64,000 bases of DNA from Duganella sp. BJB476 (GCF_003416895.1 NZ_QVIO01000006.1:186001-250000); one strand, 5' to 3'; counted from the first letter of the stretch, positions 34,619 to 43,453 are shown. Notes: generated by a model from the sequence alone, not told the origin. Translations and numbers: made by a program.

Positions 34619-37414
34619 TTACAGCTTGCCGCTGAAGGTCAGGCCAAACCAGCGCGGATACGGATTGGGCGCGTAGCTGGTCCATGCCGGTTCGTGCGCG
34701 CGGTTGTCGGTGGCGTTCTTCACGACCAGGCTGACGTCGAAGCCGGTCTTGAAGGTCAGGCCCACCGACAAGTCGGTGACCGCGTTGCCCGGCACGTAGC
34801 CGTAGTCCGACAGCGTGTCCGTGTTGTTATAGCGGCTGGTGAAGGCGGTGGTGAAGCTGGTGTGGAACTGCTTGTCGCCCCACACCGGCAGGCGGTATTC
34901 GGCGCCGACGTTGCCGGTCCACTTGGCCACGCCCGGCAGCGTCAGGCCGCTCTGGTCGACGTACGGCGCCGCCAGGTAAGCCAGTTCGTCCGGCTTGGCC
35001 GCCAGCGGGAAGCTGACGTAGCGCGCGTCGGTGTAGGCGCCGGCCACGCGGATGCTGAGGTTCTGGATGCCGGAGTAGACCGCGTCCAGTTCCAGCCCGC
35101 GCGCCCGCACCTTGGGCACGTTGCCTTGCGCCGTCACGTAGGCGGTTGGATTGGCCTGGCCGTTGGCGATGTTGGTCTGGGTGGTGAAGTCGTCCACCAC
35201 CCGCACCGTCGACTGGTAGTCGCGGATATTCATCTGGAACAGGTCGGCGTTGAGTATCAGCGTGTTTTTCAGCAGGCTCGATTTCAGGCCGACTTCAAAG
35301 GCGTTGGTCTTCTCCGGCCGCACGTTGGCCGACAGGCCGTTGACGTTGAGCGCGGAGCCGGACTTTTCGCCGTACTGCCACGAGGTGTAACCGGAGACGT
35401 TGTCGTTGAAGCGGTAGCTCGGGCTCAGGGTGGCGGTGACCAGGTTGTCGTCGTAATGGCTGGTGATGCCACTGATGAGTTGTCCGACCTGGCCGGCGCG
35501 CAGCGCCTTGGCGGCGGCCACCTGCGCCAGCTGCGCGGTGCTCAAAGCGCCATACGAGGCGGCGCCGAAGTAGCGGCTGGCCACCGCGTCGGCCAGCGCC
35601 ACCTGTGCGGTGCTGTTGCCGGCGGCGAGCGCACCGCTGGCGGTGGAGTTGAAGCCGCCCAGCTGCACGCCGCGCACCGCGACCGGATTGAGCGCGGCGC
35701 CTGCGCCGTTGGCGGTCAGCACCTTCAGATCGGTGGTGGTGCGGTTTTCGTGCGTCAGCCGCAGGCCGCCGTTAAGGCTGATGGCGTCGGTCGCGTGCCA
35801 GGTGCCGTTGCCGTAGATGGCGCTGCTCTTGGTGTCGACCATGGTATCGCCCTTGGTGAGCGCATCGTCCAGCGCATCCTTCAGCAGCGCCAGGCCCGCG
35901 CCGCGGTTGACACCCGCCAGGCGGTCCAGCGTGTTGTATTGCGCGGTGGTGGCGAACCATGCGCCGGCGTCCGAACCCCAGCCGGTTTTCGAGGCGATGT
36001 CGTCTTTCGTCTTCAGGTAGAACAAGCCGGTCACGTAGTCGAACGCGCCGCCCGGCTTGGACTTGAGCTTGAGCTCCTGGCTGAATTGCTGGTAGTCGAC
36101 GCCGCCGCCGCCGTTGCGGTTGATGTCGAACGGCGTGCCTTCGTCGTTGTGGGCGTCGAAGCTGTATTTGCGGGTGGCGGTGATGGAGGTCAGTGTGTGG
36201 TTGGCCAGGTTCCAGGTCAGGTCGATCTGGCCGCCCTTGTTGTGGACCGTCTGCCCCTGGTTCTCGTTGAAGTTGATGTTGTTGTCGCCGATGTAGTTGT
36301 TGGCGTAGGTGTAGGGCGAACCATTGAAATCGCGGCCGGCGAACCATGCGCGACCTGGCGTGTAGGCGCCACTGGCGTTGGTGTAGCCGGTCAGCTTGGC
36401 GCGTGTGGTGGTGCCGCTAGGGTCGGTCAACGAACCGTCGGCGAAACGGTCCGGTTGATTCTTGTAGAAGGTCAGGCCGTTCTGCACTTGCGGCGCGTGC
36501 GGCTCCAGGTCGAAGCTGATGCGGGCATTGAAATCGGCGCTGGGCGTGAACAGGAATTGCGTGCGGCCGCTGACGCGGTTTTTGTTATACAGGCTGTAGT
36601 TGCTGTCGAAGTTGTTGGTGTAGTAGCCGCGGCTGCGGTCGACCAGGAAGGAGCCGCGCCAGGCCAGCAGGTCGTCGATGATAGGGCCGCCCAGGTTGGC
36701 CTTGGCCATCAGCGTGTCGCGCTGGCCGTAGGTGATCTGGTAGTCGGCGCTCGGGTAGAACGATGGCCGCTTGGTGTTGATGCTGACCACGCCGGAGCTG
36801 GCGCCTTTGCCGCCCAGCGTCCCTTGCGGGCCACGCGTGACGTCGACCGAATCGACGTCGTAGAAATCGAAGTTGGCCAGTTGCGACAAGCCGTAGCTGA
36901 CGCCGTCGACCACCATGCCGACGCTGGGGTCCTGGGTTTCGGTGAAGGAGCGCTTGCCCAGGCCGCGTATCGACAGCGAGGCGCCGCGCGTGTTGTTCTG
37001 GTTGAACTGGATGCCGGCGCTGCGTTTGGTGATGGCGCTCAGGTCTTGTGCCAGTTCGCGGTCCAGCTCCGCTCCGGTGACCACGGAGACCGATAGTGGC
37101 ACGTCTTTCAATAGTTCGATCTTGCGCTTGGCGCGCACGGTGACGGCGCCCAGCGCTTGGGGCTCGTCCTCGGCGGCGGCGACCGTCGGCGCGGGGGCGG
37201 CTTCGGGGGCCGGCTGCGCGGCTGACGTTGCTGCGCCTTCCTTCGCGGCCAACGCCTGCTTGAGCCGTGCGATTTCGGCTTGCAGTTCGGCAATGGTCGG
37301 TGGTTCGGCGGCGTGCAGGGCGCCCGACGACAGCAGCCCCAATGCGGCAACGACTGCGGCAGCCAGCGGCGCCGCTCGGAAGTGTTTAGGTAAAACGTTA
37401 TGCGTTTTGCTCAT
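34619..37414 (-). CDS. TonB-dependent outer-membrane receptor
   Basis: About 931 residues from ATG 37414 (AGGAGAG 8 bases upstream). Signal peptide, then a short coiled-coil (TIAELQAEIARLKQALAAKE) and an Ala/Pro linker, a TonB box-like AVTVRAKRK, and a plug domain (about 85-210: DVPLSVSVVTGAELD, ASLSIRGLG, VDSVDVTRGPQGTLGGKGAS). The barrel ends with a C-terminal aromatic strand (YPRWFGLTFSGKL). Ligand unknown; the context of DUF1501/DUF1553 and cytochromes suggests it imports the compound processed by them. It has its own sigma-54 promoter. Confidence 0.94.
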   Translation of the reverse strand: MSKTHNVLPKHFRAAPLAAAVVAALGLLSSGALHAAEPPTIAELQAEIARLKQALAAKEGAATSAAQPAPEAAPAPTVAAAEDEPQALGAVTVRAKRKIELLKDVPLSVSVVTGAELDRELAQDLSAITKRSAGIQFNQNNTRGASLSIRGLGKRSFTETQDPSVGMVVDGVSYGLSQLANFDFYDVDSVDVTRGPQGTLGGKGASSGVVSINTKRPSFYPSADYQITYGQRDTLMAKANLGGPIIDDLLAWRGSFLVDRSRGYYTNNFDSNYSLYNKNRVSGRTQFLFTPSADFNARISFDLEPHAPQVQNGLTFYKNQPDRFADGSLTDPSGTTTRAKLTGYTNASGAYTPGRAWFAGRDFNGSPYTYANNYIGDNNINFNENQGQTVHNKGGQIDLTWNLANHTLTSITATRKYSFDAHNDEGTPFDINRNGGGGVDYQQFSQELKLKSKPGGAFDYVTGLFYLKTKDDIASKTGWGSDAGAWFATTAQYNTLDRLAGVNRGAGLALLKDALDDALTKGDTMVDTKSSAIYGNGTWHATDAISLNGGLRLTHENRTTTDLKVLTANGAGAALNPVAVRGVQLGGFNSTASGALAAGNSTAQVALADAVASRYFGAASYGALSTAQLAQVAAAKALRAGQVGQLISGITSHYDDNLVTATLSPSYRFNDNVSGYTSWQYGEKSGSALNVNGLSANVRPEKTNAFEVGLKSSLLKNTLILNADLFQMNIRDYQSTVRVVDDFTTQTNIANGQANPTAYVTAQGNVPKVRARGLELDAVYSGIQNLSIRVAGAYTDARYVSFPLAAKPDELAYLAAPYVDQSGLTLPGVAKWTGNVGAEYRLPVWGDKQFHTSFTTAFTSRYNNTDTLSDYGYVPGNAVTDLSVGLTFKTGFDVSLVVKNATDNRAHEPAWTSYAPNPYPRWFGLTFSGKL

Positions 37415-37458
37415 TGTTTTGCTCTCCTGGTGATGGCGTTGGTATTGACCACCATTCC

Positions 37459-37473
37459 GCAAGTAGCGTGCCA
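37459..37473 (-). promoter_or_regulatory. sigma-54 promoter of the TonB-dependent receptor
   Basis: Minus strand ATGGCACG-CTAC-TTGC: TGGCAC (37468-37473), 5 bases, TTGC (37459-37462). A perfect -24/-12 core about 45 bases upstream of the receptor ATG. Confidence 0.88.
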
Positions 37474-37543
37474 TCGTGGAGAAAACGTTTATACGATTAA
37501 CGCATATGGTTAAGCATCAGTATCTGACTGGAATTTCGACTCC

Positions 37544-37679
37544 GGGCTTTGTGACGGCGGTGCAGGGCGGGGGTTGAAGGGGTGTTGAATTTGCAGCAGC
37601 GCTGTTTCTGTTTCTGGTGGCCTGACAGCACCGGCGCCATGGCGGAAAATCCCACAAAGCCCGTCAATACAGGCTTTGC
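37544..37679. promoter_or_regulatory. candidate activator sites in the divergent intergenic region
   Basis: GGGCTTTGTG (37544-37553) is repeated in inverse (CACAAAGCCC, 37653-37662), with a third related GGCTTTGCG at 37672-37680. They lie between two back-to-back sigma-54 promoters, where an enhancer-binding protein would sit. A related GCTTTGC is at 34500-34506, upstream of the third sigma-54 promoter. Confidence 0.4.
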
Positions 37680-37695
37680 GCCGCATCGACAGGTT

Positions 37696-37710
37696 TGGCA
37701 CGATAGTTGC
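37696..37710 (+). promoter_or_regulatory. sigma-54 promoter of the rhodanese-cytochrome b-tonB-exbBD operon
   Basis: TTTGGCACG-ATAG-TTGCA: TGGCAC (37696-37701), 5 bases, TTGC (37707-37710), a perfect consensus about 52 bases upstream of the first start codon. Confidence 0.9.
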
Positions 37711-37761
37711 AGAAGTGGCTGGGGAGACATCCCACTCAATCACTTTGAAAGCATCGACACC

Positions 37762-38205
37762 ATGAAAAAAATCCGACTCGCCGCAATCGTTCTGGCGTTG
37801 AGCGCCACCGTATCCGCATGGGCGCAGCAAGCGCCGCAACCGTGGACCTACAAGACCAAGCAGCTGGAGCGCGCCGAAGTCGACGCGCTGCTGGCGAAAC
37901 CGGAAAAGCTGGTGGTGCTCGACGTGCGCCGTCCGGACGAGGTGACCGCCAAGGGCAGCTTCCCGGTGTTCCTGAATATCCAGGCCAAGGATGTTGAGAG
38001 CCAGCTGGCCTATATACCGAAGGACCGCGTCATCGTCACCGTCTCCAACCACGCGCACCGCGCTGGCGCTGTCGGCGACCTGCTGACGGCCAAGGGCTAC
38101 AAGGTCGCCGGCGCCGCCGGCTCCGAAGACTACGAGGCGCAGGGCGGCAAGATCGTTCGCATCGCCCCGCCGGCCAAGCAGGTCGCGGCAGCCGCGCCTA
38201 ACTGA
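37762..38205 (+). CDS. exported rhodanese-like protein lacking the catalytic cysteine
   Basis: About 147 residues from ATG 37762. Signal peptide (MKKIRLAAIVLALSATVSAW/AQ), then a rhodanese fold: KLVVLDVRRPDEVTAKGSFP, VFLNIQAKD and the loop VTVSNHAHRAGAVGDLL. The catalytic loop normally begins with Cys; here that position is Ser/Asn, so sulfurtransferase activity is unlikely. It may be a binding or structural domain. It heads the operon under a sigma-54 promoter. Confidence 0.85.
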   Translation: MKKIRLAAIVLALSATVSAWAQQAPQPWTYKTKQLERAEVDALLAKPEKLVVLDVRRPDEVTAKGSFPVFLNIQAKDVESQLAYIPKDRVIVTVSNHAHRAGAVGDLLTAKGYKVAGAAGSEDYEAQGGKIVRIAPPAKQVAAAAPN

Positions 38206-38213
38206 GGCACATC

Positions 38214-38927
38214 ATGAACAAGCGCGCCAGCTATGAGGAAGTGCAGTCCGCAGCAGCCGCCGTAGCGGCAGCCGTGCCGGCGCGCAAGCGCATCCTGGTA
38301 TGGGACCTGCCGACGCGCGTGTTCCACTGGTCGCTGGTGCTGGCGGTGACGGTTGCCGTCGTCAGCGGCGAAGTCGGTGGTGACTGGATGGAAGTGCATG
38401 GGAAAGCCGGGCTGGCGATTCTTGGCCTGGTTGCGTTCCGGTTGGCGTGGGGCTTTGCCGGATCCACCCATGCGCGCTTCCTCAGTTTTCTGCCGACCGC
38501 CACCAAGCTGCGCGCCTATCTGCGCGGCCGCTGGAAAGGGCAGGGTCACAACCCGCTTGGCGCGTTGTCGGTGCTCGCCTTGCTTGGCTTGCTGGCGGTC
38601 CAGGCGGGGACTGGCTTGTTCGGCAATGACGAAATCTCCTTCACCGGGCCGCTGTTCGCCTTGGTGGAGGAGGGGCTGGCGAACCGTCTCACTGGCCTGC
38701 ACAAGCAGCTGGCCTATGTTCTGTTGGCGGTGATGGTCGTGCATATCGTGGCGATCCTGGTCTACCTGTTGATCAAGAAGGACAACCTGGTCAAGCCGAT
38801 GGTCACCGGCTGGAAAGAAGTACGCACCGGCGCCTCGGCGGCCAAGGGCAGCTGGCCGGCGCTGCTGCTGTCGATCGCGTTTGCCGTCGCGGTGGTGGCT
38901 TGCGCCAGCGGGGCTGTTCGATGGTGA
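38214..38927 (+). CDS. cytochrome b561-type membrane protein
   Basis: 237 residues with four to five membrane helices. Pattern of prokaryotic b-type cytochromes of the hydrogenase/b561 class: VWDLPTRVFHWSLVLAV, VHGKAGLAILGLVAFRLAWG, LTGLHKQLAYVLLAVMVVHI. Histidines suitable for two b hemes are in these helices. It probably links quinones in the inner membrane to the periplasmic cytochromes of the locus. It starts 8 bases after the rhodanese stop. Confidence 0.88.
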   Translation: MNKRASYEEVQSAAAAVAAAVPARKRILVWDLPTRVFHWSLVLAVTVAVVSGEVGGDWMEVHGKAGLAILGLVAFRLAWGFAGSTHARFLSFLPTATKLRAYLRGRWKGQGHNPLGALSVLALLGLLAVQAGTGLFGNDEISFTGPLFALVEEGLANRLTGLHKQLAYVLLAVMVVHIVAILVYLLIKKDNLVKPMVTGWKEVRTGASAAKGSWPALLLSIAFAVAVVACASGAVRW

Positions 38928-38973
38928 GCAGCGTTATCAATGAATTCAGTCACACAATCGAGAGGGCCTCTTC

Positions 38974-39744
38974 ATGACCGCACTGACTTTTGAGAGCATC
39001 AATTATTCGCCGCGCCGCGCAGCAGTTCGCCGCCAGGCGCGGCCTGCGCCGATGGCTGCGCCCGCACTGCCGGTGAACGTGGCGATACCGCAAGCGGGAA
39101 CCATCGCTGGCAAGGGCAATAAGCGCGGCCTGGCTGCGCTGGTCGGGGTGGCGGTGCTGCTGCACGCGGGCGTGATCGTCGCCCTGCAGCAGGGTGGCCA
39201 GATCGACCCGCTGCCGCCGAAAGTGGCCGAGCCGCTGGCGATCGAGTTCGCGCCGCCACCACCGCCGCCGCCCGAACCGCCGAAGGTGCAGCCGCAAGTG
39301 GCCAAGGTGGCGCCAGCGCCGGCCAAGGCGCCGCCGCAAGTGCCGGTGGTGGCGCAGGCGCCGGTGGACGATGGCCCACCGAGCGCCAACACCGTGCAGG
39401 TGGCGACGCCTGCGCCGCCGGCGCCAGTCGCTGCCGCACCGGCGCCCCCAGCACCGGAACCTGTGACCGAGCCGCGCGGCTACGCTGGCTACCGCAGCAA
39501 CCCGGCGCCCGACTATCCGGCGCTGGCGCAGGACCGTGGCCTGCAGGGGCAGGTGGTGTTGAAGGTGCACGTACTCGCTTCCGGCAAGCCGGATAACGTC
39601 GCCATCGACAAATCCAGCGGCCACAAGATCCTCGACGACGCGGCCGTCAAGGCGGTGCTGGCGTGGTCCTTCGACCCGGCTAAACGCGGCCAGACGCCGA
39701 TCGACGGCTGGGTCAAGGTTCCGCTGAATTTCAAACTTTCCTAA
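38974..39744 (+). CDS. tonB: TonB energy-transducing protein
   Basis: 256 residues. Cytoplasmic N-terminus, one membrane helix (about 52-70, AALVGVAVLLHAGVIVALQQ), a Pro-rich periplasmic spacer (about 85-165), and a TonB C-terminal domain (about 170-256: SNPAPDYPALAQDRGLQGQV, VLKVHVLASG, AVLAWSFDPAKR). It transmits proton-motive force to the outer membrane, here presumably to the linked receptor. Confidence 0.94.
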   Translation: MTALTFESINYSPRRAAVRRQARPAPMAAPALPVNVAIPQAGTIAGKGNKRGLAALVGVAVLLHAGVIVALQQGGQIDPLPPKVAEPLAIEFAPPPPPPPEPPKVQPQVAKVAPAPAKAPPQVPVVAQAPVDDGPPSANTVQVATPAPPAPVAAAPAPPAPEPVTEPRGYAGYRSNPAPDYPALAQDRGLQGQVVLKVHVLASGKPDNVAIDKSSGHKILDDAAVKAVLAWSFDPAKRGQTPIDGWVKVPLNFKLS

Positions 39745-39771
39745 TCCTTTTTTAAACTGAGAGCGCTATCC

Positions 39772-40497
39772 ATGTCTTCCTACTACTTAGATCTTATCGT
39801 TCAAGGCGCCCTTTACGCACTGGTGCTGTTCTCCGTCATTACCTGGGTGCTGATACTGGCCAAGGGCGTGCAGCACTACCGCCTCGGGAAACGGGATAAA
39901 CAATTTACCAGGCAGTTCTGGAGCGCCAGCACGCTGGATGCGGCCAGCGCGCTGGCCAGCGACGCCAGTCCGAAATCACGCCTGGCCAACGTCGGCTTCG
40001 CGGCGCTGCATGTGAGCGAATCGGGCGACGCCAGCAGCGACCTGGAACACAGCTGGGACAGGCAGGAACTGCTGGAGCGCCACCTGCGCCAGCAAATCCA
40101 GAAGGAGTACCAGTCGCTGGAGAGCGGGCTGGCGGTGCTGGCGTCGATCGGCAGCACGGCGCCGTTCGTCGGCTTGTTCGGCACCGTGTTCGGCATCATT
40201 CATGCACTGGGCGCGATCGGCAAGAGCGGCTCCGCCAGCATCGACGTGGTGGCCGGCCCGATTGGCGAGGCGCTGATCGCCACCGGTGTCGGCATCGCGG
40301 TGGCGGTTCCCGCCGTCCTCGCGTTCAACTTCTACGTGCGCCGCTTGAAGGTGACGGCCGCCGAACTGGATAACTACGCCACCGATTTCGTCAACCTGGC
40401 GCAGAAGAACGGCTTCCGCGTCACCCGCCCCGCGACCAAGGCCGCGCCGCAGACGGCTCGTCCGGCGAGCGCGCCGCAACAGGGAGCATACGCATAA
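39772..40497 (+). CDS. exbB: ExbB proton-channel subunit
   Basis: 241 residues, MotA/TolQ/ExbB family: three membrane helices with LVLFSVITWVLILAKGVQHY, the conserved GLFGTVFGIIHAL and VGPIGEALIATGVGIAVAVPAVLAFNFY (the last without quoting all flanks). Directly after tonB; its stop overlaps the exbD start. Confidence 0.94.
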   Translation: MSSYYLDLIVQGALYALVLFSVITWVLILAKGVQHYRLGKRDKQFTRQFWSASTLDAASALASDASPKSRLANVGFAALHVSESGDASSDLEHSWDRQELLERHLRQQIQKEYQSLESGLAVLASIGSTAPFVGLFGTVFGIIHALGAIGKSGSASIDVVAGPIGEALIATGVGIAVAVPAVLAFNFYVRRLKVTAAELDNYATDFVNLAQKNGFRVTRPATKAAPQTARPASAPQQGAYA

Positions 40498-40907
40498 TGG
40501 CCTTCTCGACCGGTAGAGACAATAGCGACGTGGTCAGCGAGATCAACATCACTCCGCTGGTGGATGTGATGCTGGTGCTGCTGGTGACTTTTATCCTGAC
40601 CGCGCCGCTGCTCAATAATGCGGTGCGCATCAACCTGCCCAAGACCTCGACCACCACGCCGGCAAATCCGTCGAAGACGGTGACGGTCAGCATCGATGGC
40701 AGCAACAAGATCTTCATCGACAAGCGCGAGGTGGAGCCGGCGGCGCTGGAGCCGGAGCTGAAAGGCCTGGTGACCAAGGACCCTGATCTGGCACTGAGCC
40801 TGCAAGCCGACCAGGGCGTGCCGTATCGCGCCGTGGCCAAGGTCATCGCCAATATCCAGCGCTCCGGCGTGACCAAGCTGTCGGTGTTGACCGAACCGGG
40901 AGGGTGA
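40497..40907 (+). CDS. exbD: ExbD proton-channel subunit
   Basis: 136 residues: SEINITPLVDVMLVLLVTFI with the proton-carrying Asp in the single membrane helix, and a periplasmic domain ending VTKLSVLTEPGG. TAATG overlap with exbB. It completes a dedicated TonB-ExbB-ExbD motor. Confidence 0.94.
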   Translation: MAFSTGRDNSDVVSEINITPLVDVMLVLLVTFILTAPLLNNAVRINLPKTSTTTPANPSKTVTVSIDGSNKIFIDKREVEPAALEPELKGLVTKDPDLALSLQADQGVPYRAVAKVIANIQRSGVTKLSVLTEPGG

Positions 40908-40936
40908 GACCGTATGAAACTTGAAACTATGGAGGG

Positions 40937-42046
40937 CTAGGGCTTGGTTTTTTCCTGCACGCGCGTGACCAGTACATCGCCGTCGACGATGGTGCAGTCG
41001 AGGATGTGGTTGCGCGACACCGGCGCGTGCTTGGAGAACAGGTCGTGGTACTTGCCCGGATCGTCCAGCCGCAGGTCGATGCGGAAGATATCCAGTTTGT
41101 TGGATTCCTTGATCTGACGCACGCGCTGCTTGCGGATCTCGGCTTCCTTGTCGCTGCGGCCGTGCATCTCCGGGCCTTCGAAGTAGCGTATCAGCGCGCA
41201 TTCGATGACGTCGATGCGGTCCTTCAGCAGCACGTCGGCGGCCACCGGGTTGTCGTTGGCGGGCAGCTCGGCCGGGTCGCCGTCGTCGGAGATCACTTCC
41301 ACGTTCATGCGCTGGATCAGCAGCAGCATGTCGTTGTCGTCGCTGTTCTGCTGGTGGATGCGCTGCACCGCCGGCAGGCGCGCGCGCGCCAGGCGGCCCA
41401 GCGGGTCCTTGGTCTGGCCGACGTATTGCACCTTGCTCTGGAAGGTCAGCGCATTCTCGTAGTGCTGCAGCACGTCGTGGATCGACAGCGCCTCGATCAG
41501 GCCGCCCCAGTTCAGGGTGATGAAGCGGTCGGTGACCACCACGCTCGGCTTCTTCAGCGTGGCGGCGAACGGCACTTCCAGGTCCAGGGTGATGCTGTCG
41601 CGCTTTTCCTCGGCGCCCACCAGGATCGGCACCGTCAGCTTGAGCGAGAAGAAGCCCCAGCTGGTGCTGCGGCTGGCGTCGAAGCGCACGCGCGGACGGT
41701 TGATGGCGAAGAAGATCAGCCGCTTTTCCATCGTCGCTTCAAGGTCGAACTGCATGCGGCGCAGGTGGCGGCCGACCGGGTCGCGGATGTCGGGAATCTC
41801 GGGGAAGCCGGCCACCAGGTCGTACCAGTGGAATTTGGCGTCGGCCACGGTCACCGCCCAGGTTTGCGGCGCGCTGGTGCGTTGAGGCATCAGCGGCAGC
41901 AGCTCGTCGAGCTGCTCGGCCGGCGCTGCCATCAAGTCATGGAACGGCTCCGGCGCCTCGGCGAATAATGCACCCACGCCCAACTCGTCCGGCGAAGGAT
42001 CGGGGTAGTCGTCATCAGCGATTATGGCTTTGTAATCGCTCGTCAT
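40937..42046 (-). CDS. unknown protein with GIY-YIG-like segment, paralogue 2
   Basis: 369 residues, no signal peptide. An N-terminal acidic variable region (1-60) precedes WAVTVADAKFHWYDLVAGFP and a beta-rich region with RVRFDASRSTSWGFFSLKLT. The central part, KVQYVGQTKDPLGRLARARL, then later IDVIECALIRYFEGPEMHGR, recalls the YIGxT...R and E..LI..F.P blocks of GIY-YIG nucleases. It is closely related to the next gene along most of its length. Function unknown; neither has the complete first GIY motif that I can see. Confidence 0.7.
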   Translation of the reverse strand: MTSDYKAIIADDDYPDPSPDELGVGALFAEAPEPFHDLMAAPAEQLDELLPLMPQRTSAPQTWAVTVADAKFHWYDLVAGFPEIPDIRDPVGRHLRRMQFDLEATMEKRLIFFAINRPRVRFDASRSTSWGFFSLKLTVPILVGAEEKRDSITLDLEVPFAATLKKPSVVVTDRFITLNWGGLIEALSIHDVLQHYENALTFQSKVQYVGQTKDPLGRLARARLPAVQRIHQQNSDDNDMLLLIQRMNVEVISDDGDPAELPANDNPVAADVLLKDRIDVIECALIRYFEGPEMHGRSDKEAEIRKQRVRQIKESNKLDIFRIDLRLDDPGKYHDLFSKHAPVSRNHILDCTIVDGDVLVTRVQEKTKP

Positions 42047-42163
42047 GGCGTGCGCTCCAGGGTCTCAAGTATTGGTTGCCCACAGTATAGTACGTCCCTG
42101 CAGATATTTCCATATTGCAAGTTGGCACGATGTGAATTCTCTCTACAATGTAACACTGCGGAG

Positions 42164-42187
42164 GCCGGCGCGCACGCGCGCGCCGGC
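42164..42187. terminator. GC-rich hairpin between the two paralogues
   Basis: GCCGGCGCGC / GCGCGCCGGC, a perfect 10-bp stem with loop ACGC, 9 bases after the stop codon of the upstream paralogue on the minus strand. No T tract. Confidence 0.55.
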
Positions 42188-42196
42188 AAGCGGACA

Positions 42197-43234
42197 TCAG
42201 GACTTGGCGTTTTTCGCCGCCGGCGGCAGCGGCATGGGGGCGGTGATGGCCTGGCCGTTGGCGATGTGGCAGCTCAGCAGGTGGCGCTTGGCGCTGGCCG
42301 CCTGTTCGGAGCACAGGTATTTGTAGCGCCCGGCATCCTCGTATTGCAGGTCGATGGTGAACTGGACGAGGTTGTGCTCGGCCTGGACTTCGGTCAGGCG
42401 GGCGGTGCGCAGCAGGCGTTGTTCCTGGTTGCGGCTACGGGGATTGGCGCCCTCGAAATAGTTGGACAGCGCCGCTTCGATCACGTCCATGCGGTCGGCC
42501 AGCAAGGTGTCGGCCGCCAGCGGGTGGGCGTTGTGCGGCGCCTCGGCCGGATCGCCGTCGGCGCAGCTGACCTGCACGTCCAGCTGCTGCACCAGCAGCA
42601 GCGTGTCGAAATGCTTGCTGTGCTGCGCGTGCAGCTTTTGCAGCGCCGGCAGGCGCCCCTTGCCCAGGCGGGCGTCGTCGTCGCGGGTCTGGCCGACGTA
42701 GACCACCTTGCTCGGGATCTTCAGCGTGTGGGCGTAGGTTTGCAGGATGTCGTGGATCGAGAGCGCTTCGACCAGGCCGCCCCAGTTCAGGGTGACGAAG
42801 TTCGGCGTCAGCGTCACGGTCGGCTTCTTCATGGTGGCCGCGAACGGCACCTTGAGCTCGATGGTGATGCTTTCCTTGGCCTCGTCCGCGCCCAGCAGCA
42901 GCGGCAGCGTCAGCTTGAGCGAGAAGAAGCCCCACTGGATCGTGCCCTTGATGTCGAAGCGCACGCGCGGGCGGACCACGGCGAAGAACAGGTGGCGCTG
43001 CGCCGCGGCCGCCTCCAGCTCGAACTGCATGCGGCGCTGGTAGCGGCCGATCGGGTCGCGGATGTCCGGGGCTTGCTGGAAGCCGGCCACCAGGTCATAC
43101 CAGTGGAATTTGGCGTTCGCCACGCTGACCATCCAGCTTTGCGGCGCGCCCGGTTCGGACGAGGGAGAGGCTAAGACAGCGAACTGCTCAGAGTGAGGCT
43201 GCGAGGTCATGGCAGCCAGCTCAGGAAAAGTCAT
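42197..43234 (-). CDS. unknown protein with GIY-YIG-like segment, paralogue 1
   Basis: 345 residues. Same order as its neighbour: WMVSVANAKFHWYDLVAGFQ, RVRFDIKGTIQWGFFSLKLT, FVTLNWGGLVEALSIHDILQ, then VVYVGQTRDDDARLGKGRLP and IEAALSNYFEGANPRSRN. The conserved arginine and glutamate of GIY-YIG proteins have counterparts, but the terminal Asn-type motif is altered. The pair is a tandem duplication that has diverged substantially at both ends. Role unknown. Confidence 0.7.
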   Translation of the reverse strand: MTFPELAAMTSQPHSEQFAVLASPSSEPGAPQSWMVSVANAKFHWYDLVAGFQQAPDIRDPIGRYQRRMQFELEAAAAQRHLFFAVVRPRVRFDIKGTIQWGFFSLKLTLPLLLGADEAKESITIELKVPFAATMKKPTVTLTPNFVTLNWGGLVEALSIHDILQTYAHTLKIPSKVVYVGQTRDDDARLGKGRLPALQKLHAQHSKHFDTLLLVQQLDVQVSCADGDPAEAPHNAHPLAADTLLADRMDVIEAALSNYFEGANPRSRNQEQRLLRTARLTEVQAEHNLVQFTIDLQYEDAGRYKYLCSEQAASAKRHLLSCHIANGQAITAPMPLPPAAKNAKS

Positions 43235-43453
43235 AATGCTCCTGATTGGAAAGTTGAGATAGTGTGGTGACTGTCTCCCTTCCCATTCAGCGAGGTTGTG
43301 GCTTGCAGGAAATAAGTAATACTACGCAGTCGGTGCCGATTATTGCGTAGTTAAACTGCTTGAACAACCGATTAGTGTGCCTCTTCAAATGGCAGCGATA
43401 CCATTGACTCGTCTATACAACGGTTAGCGTTATCAAATGCAAAATCGCCAATG

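Noticed and set aside
31996..37096. Long plus-strand open frames (about 800 codons each) opposite the DUF1553 and TonB-receptor genes
   Set aside because: Same high-GC shadow effect. The minus-strand genes have signal peptides, domains, ribosome sites and promoters, and the shadows have none.
42121..42136. TTGGCACG as a further sigma-54 promoter
   Set aside because: The -24 half is good, but no TTGC lies at the required 5-base spacing, and no gene starts downstream on that strand.
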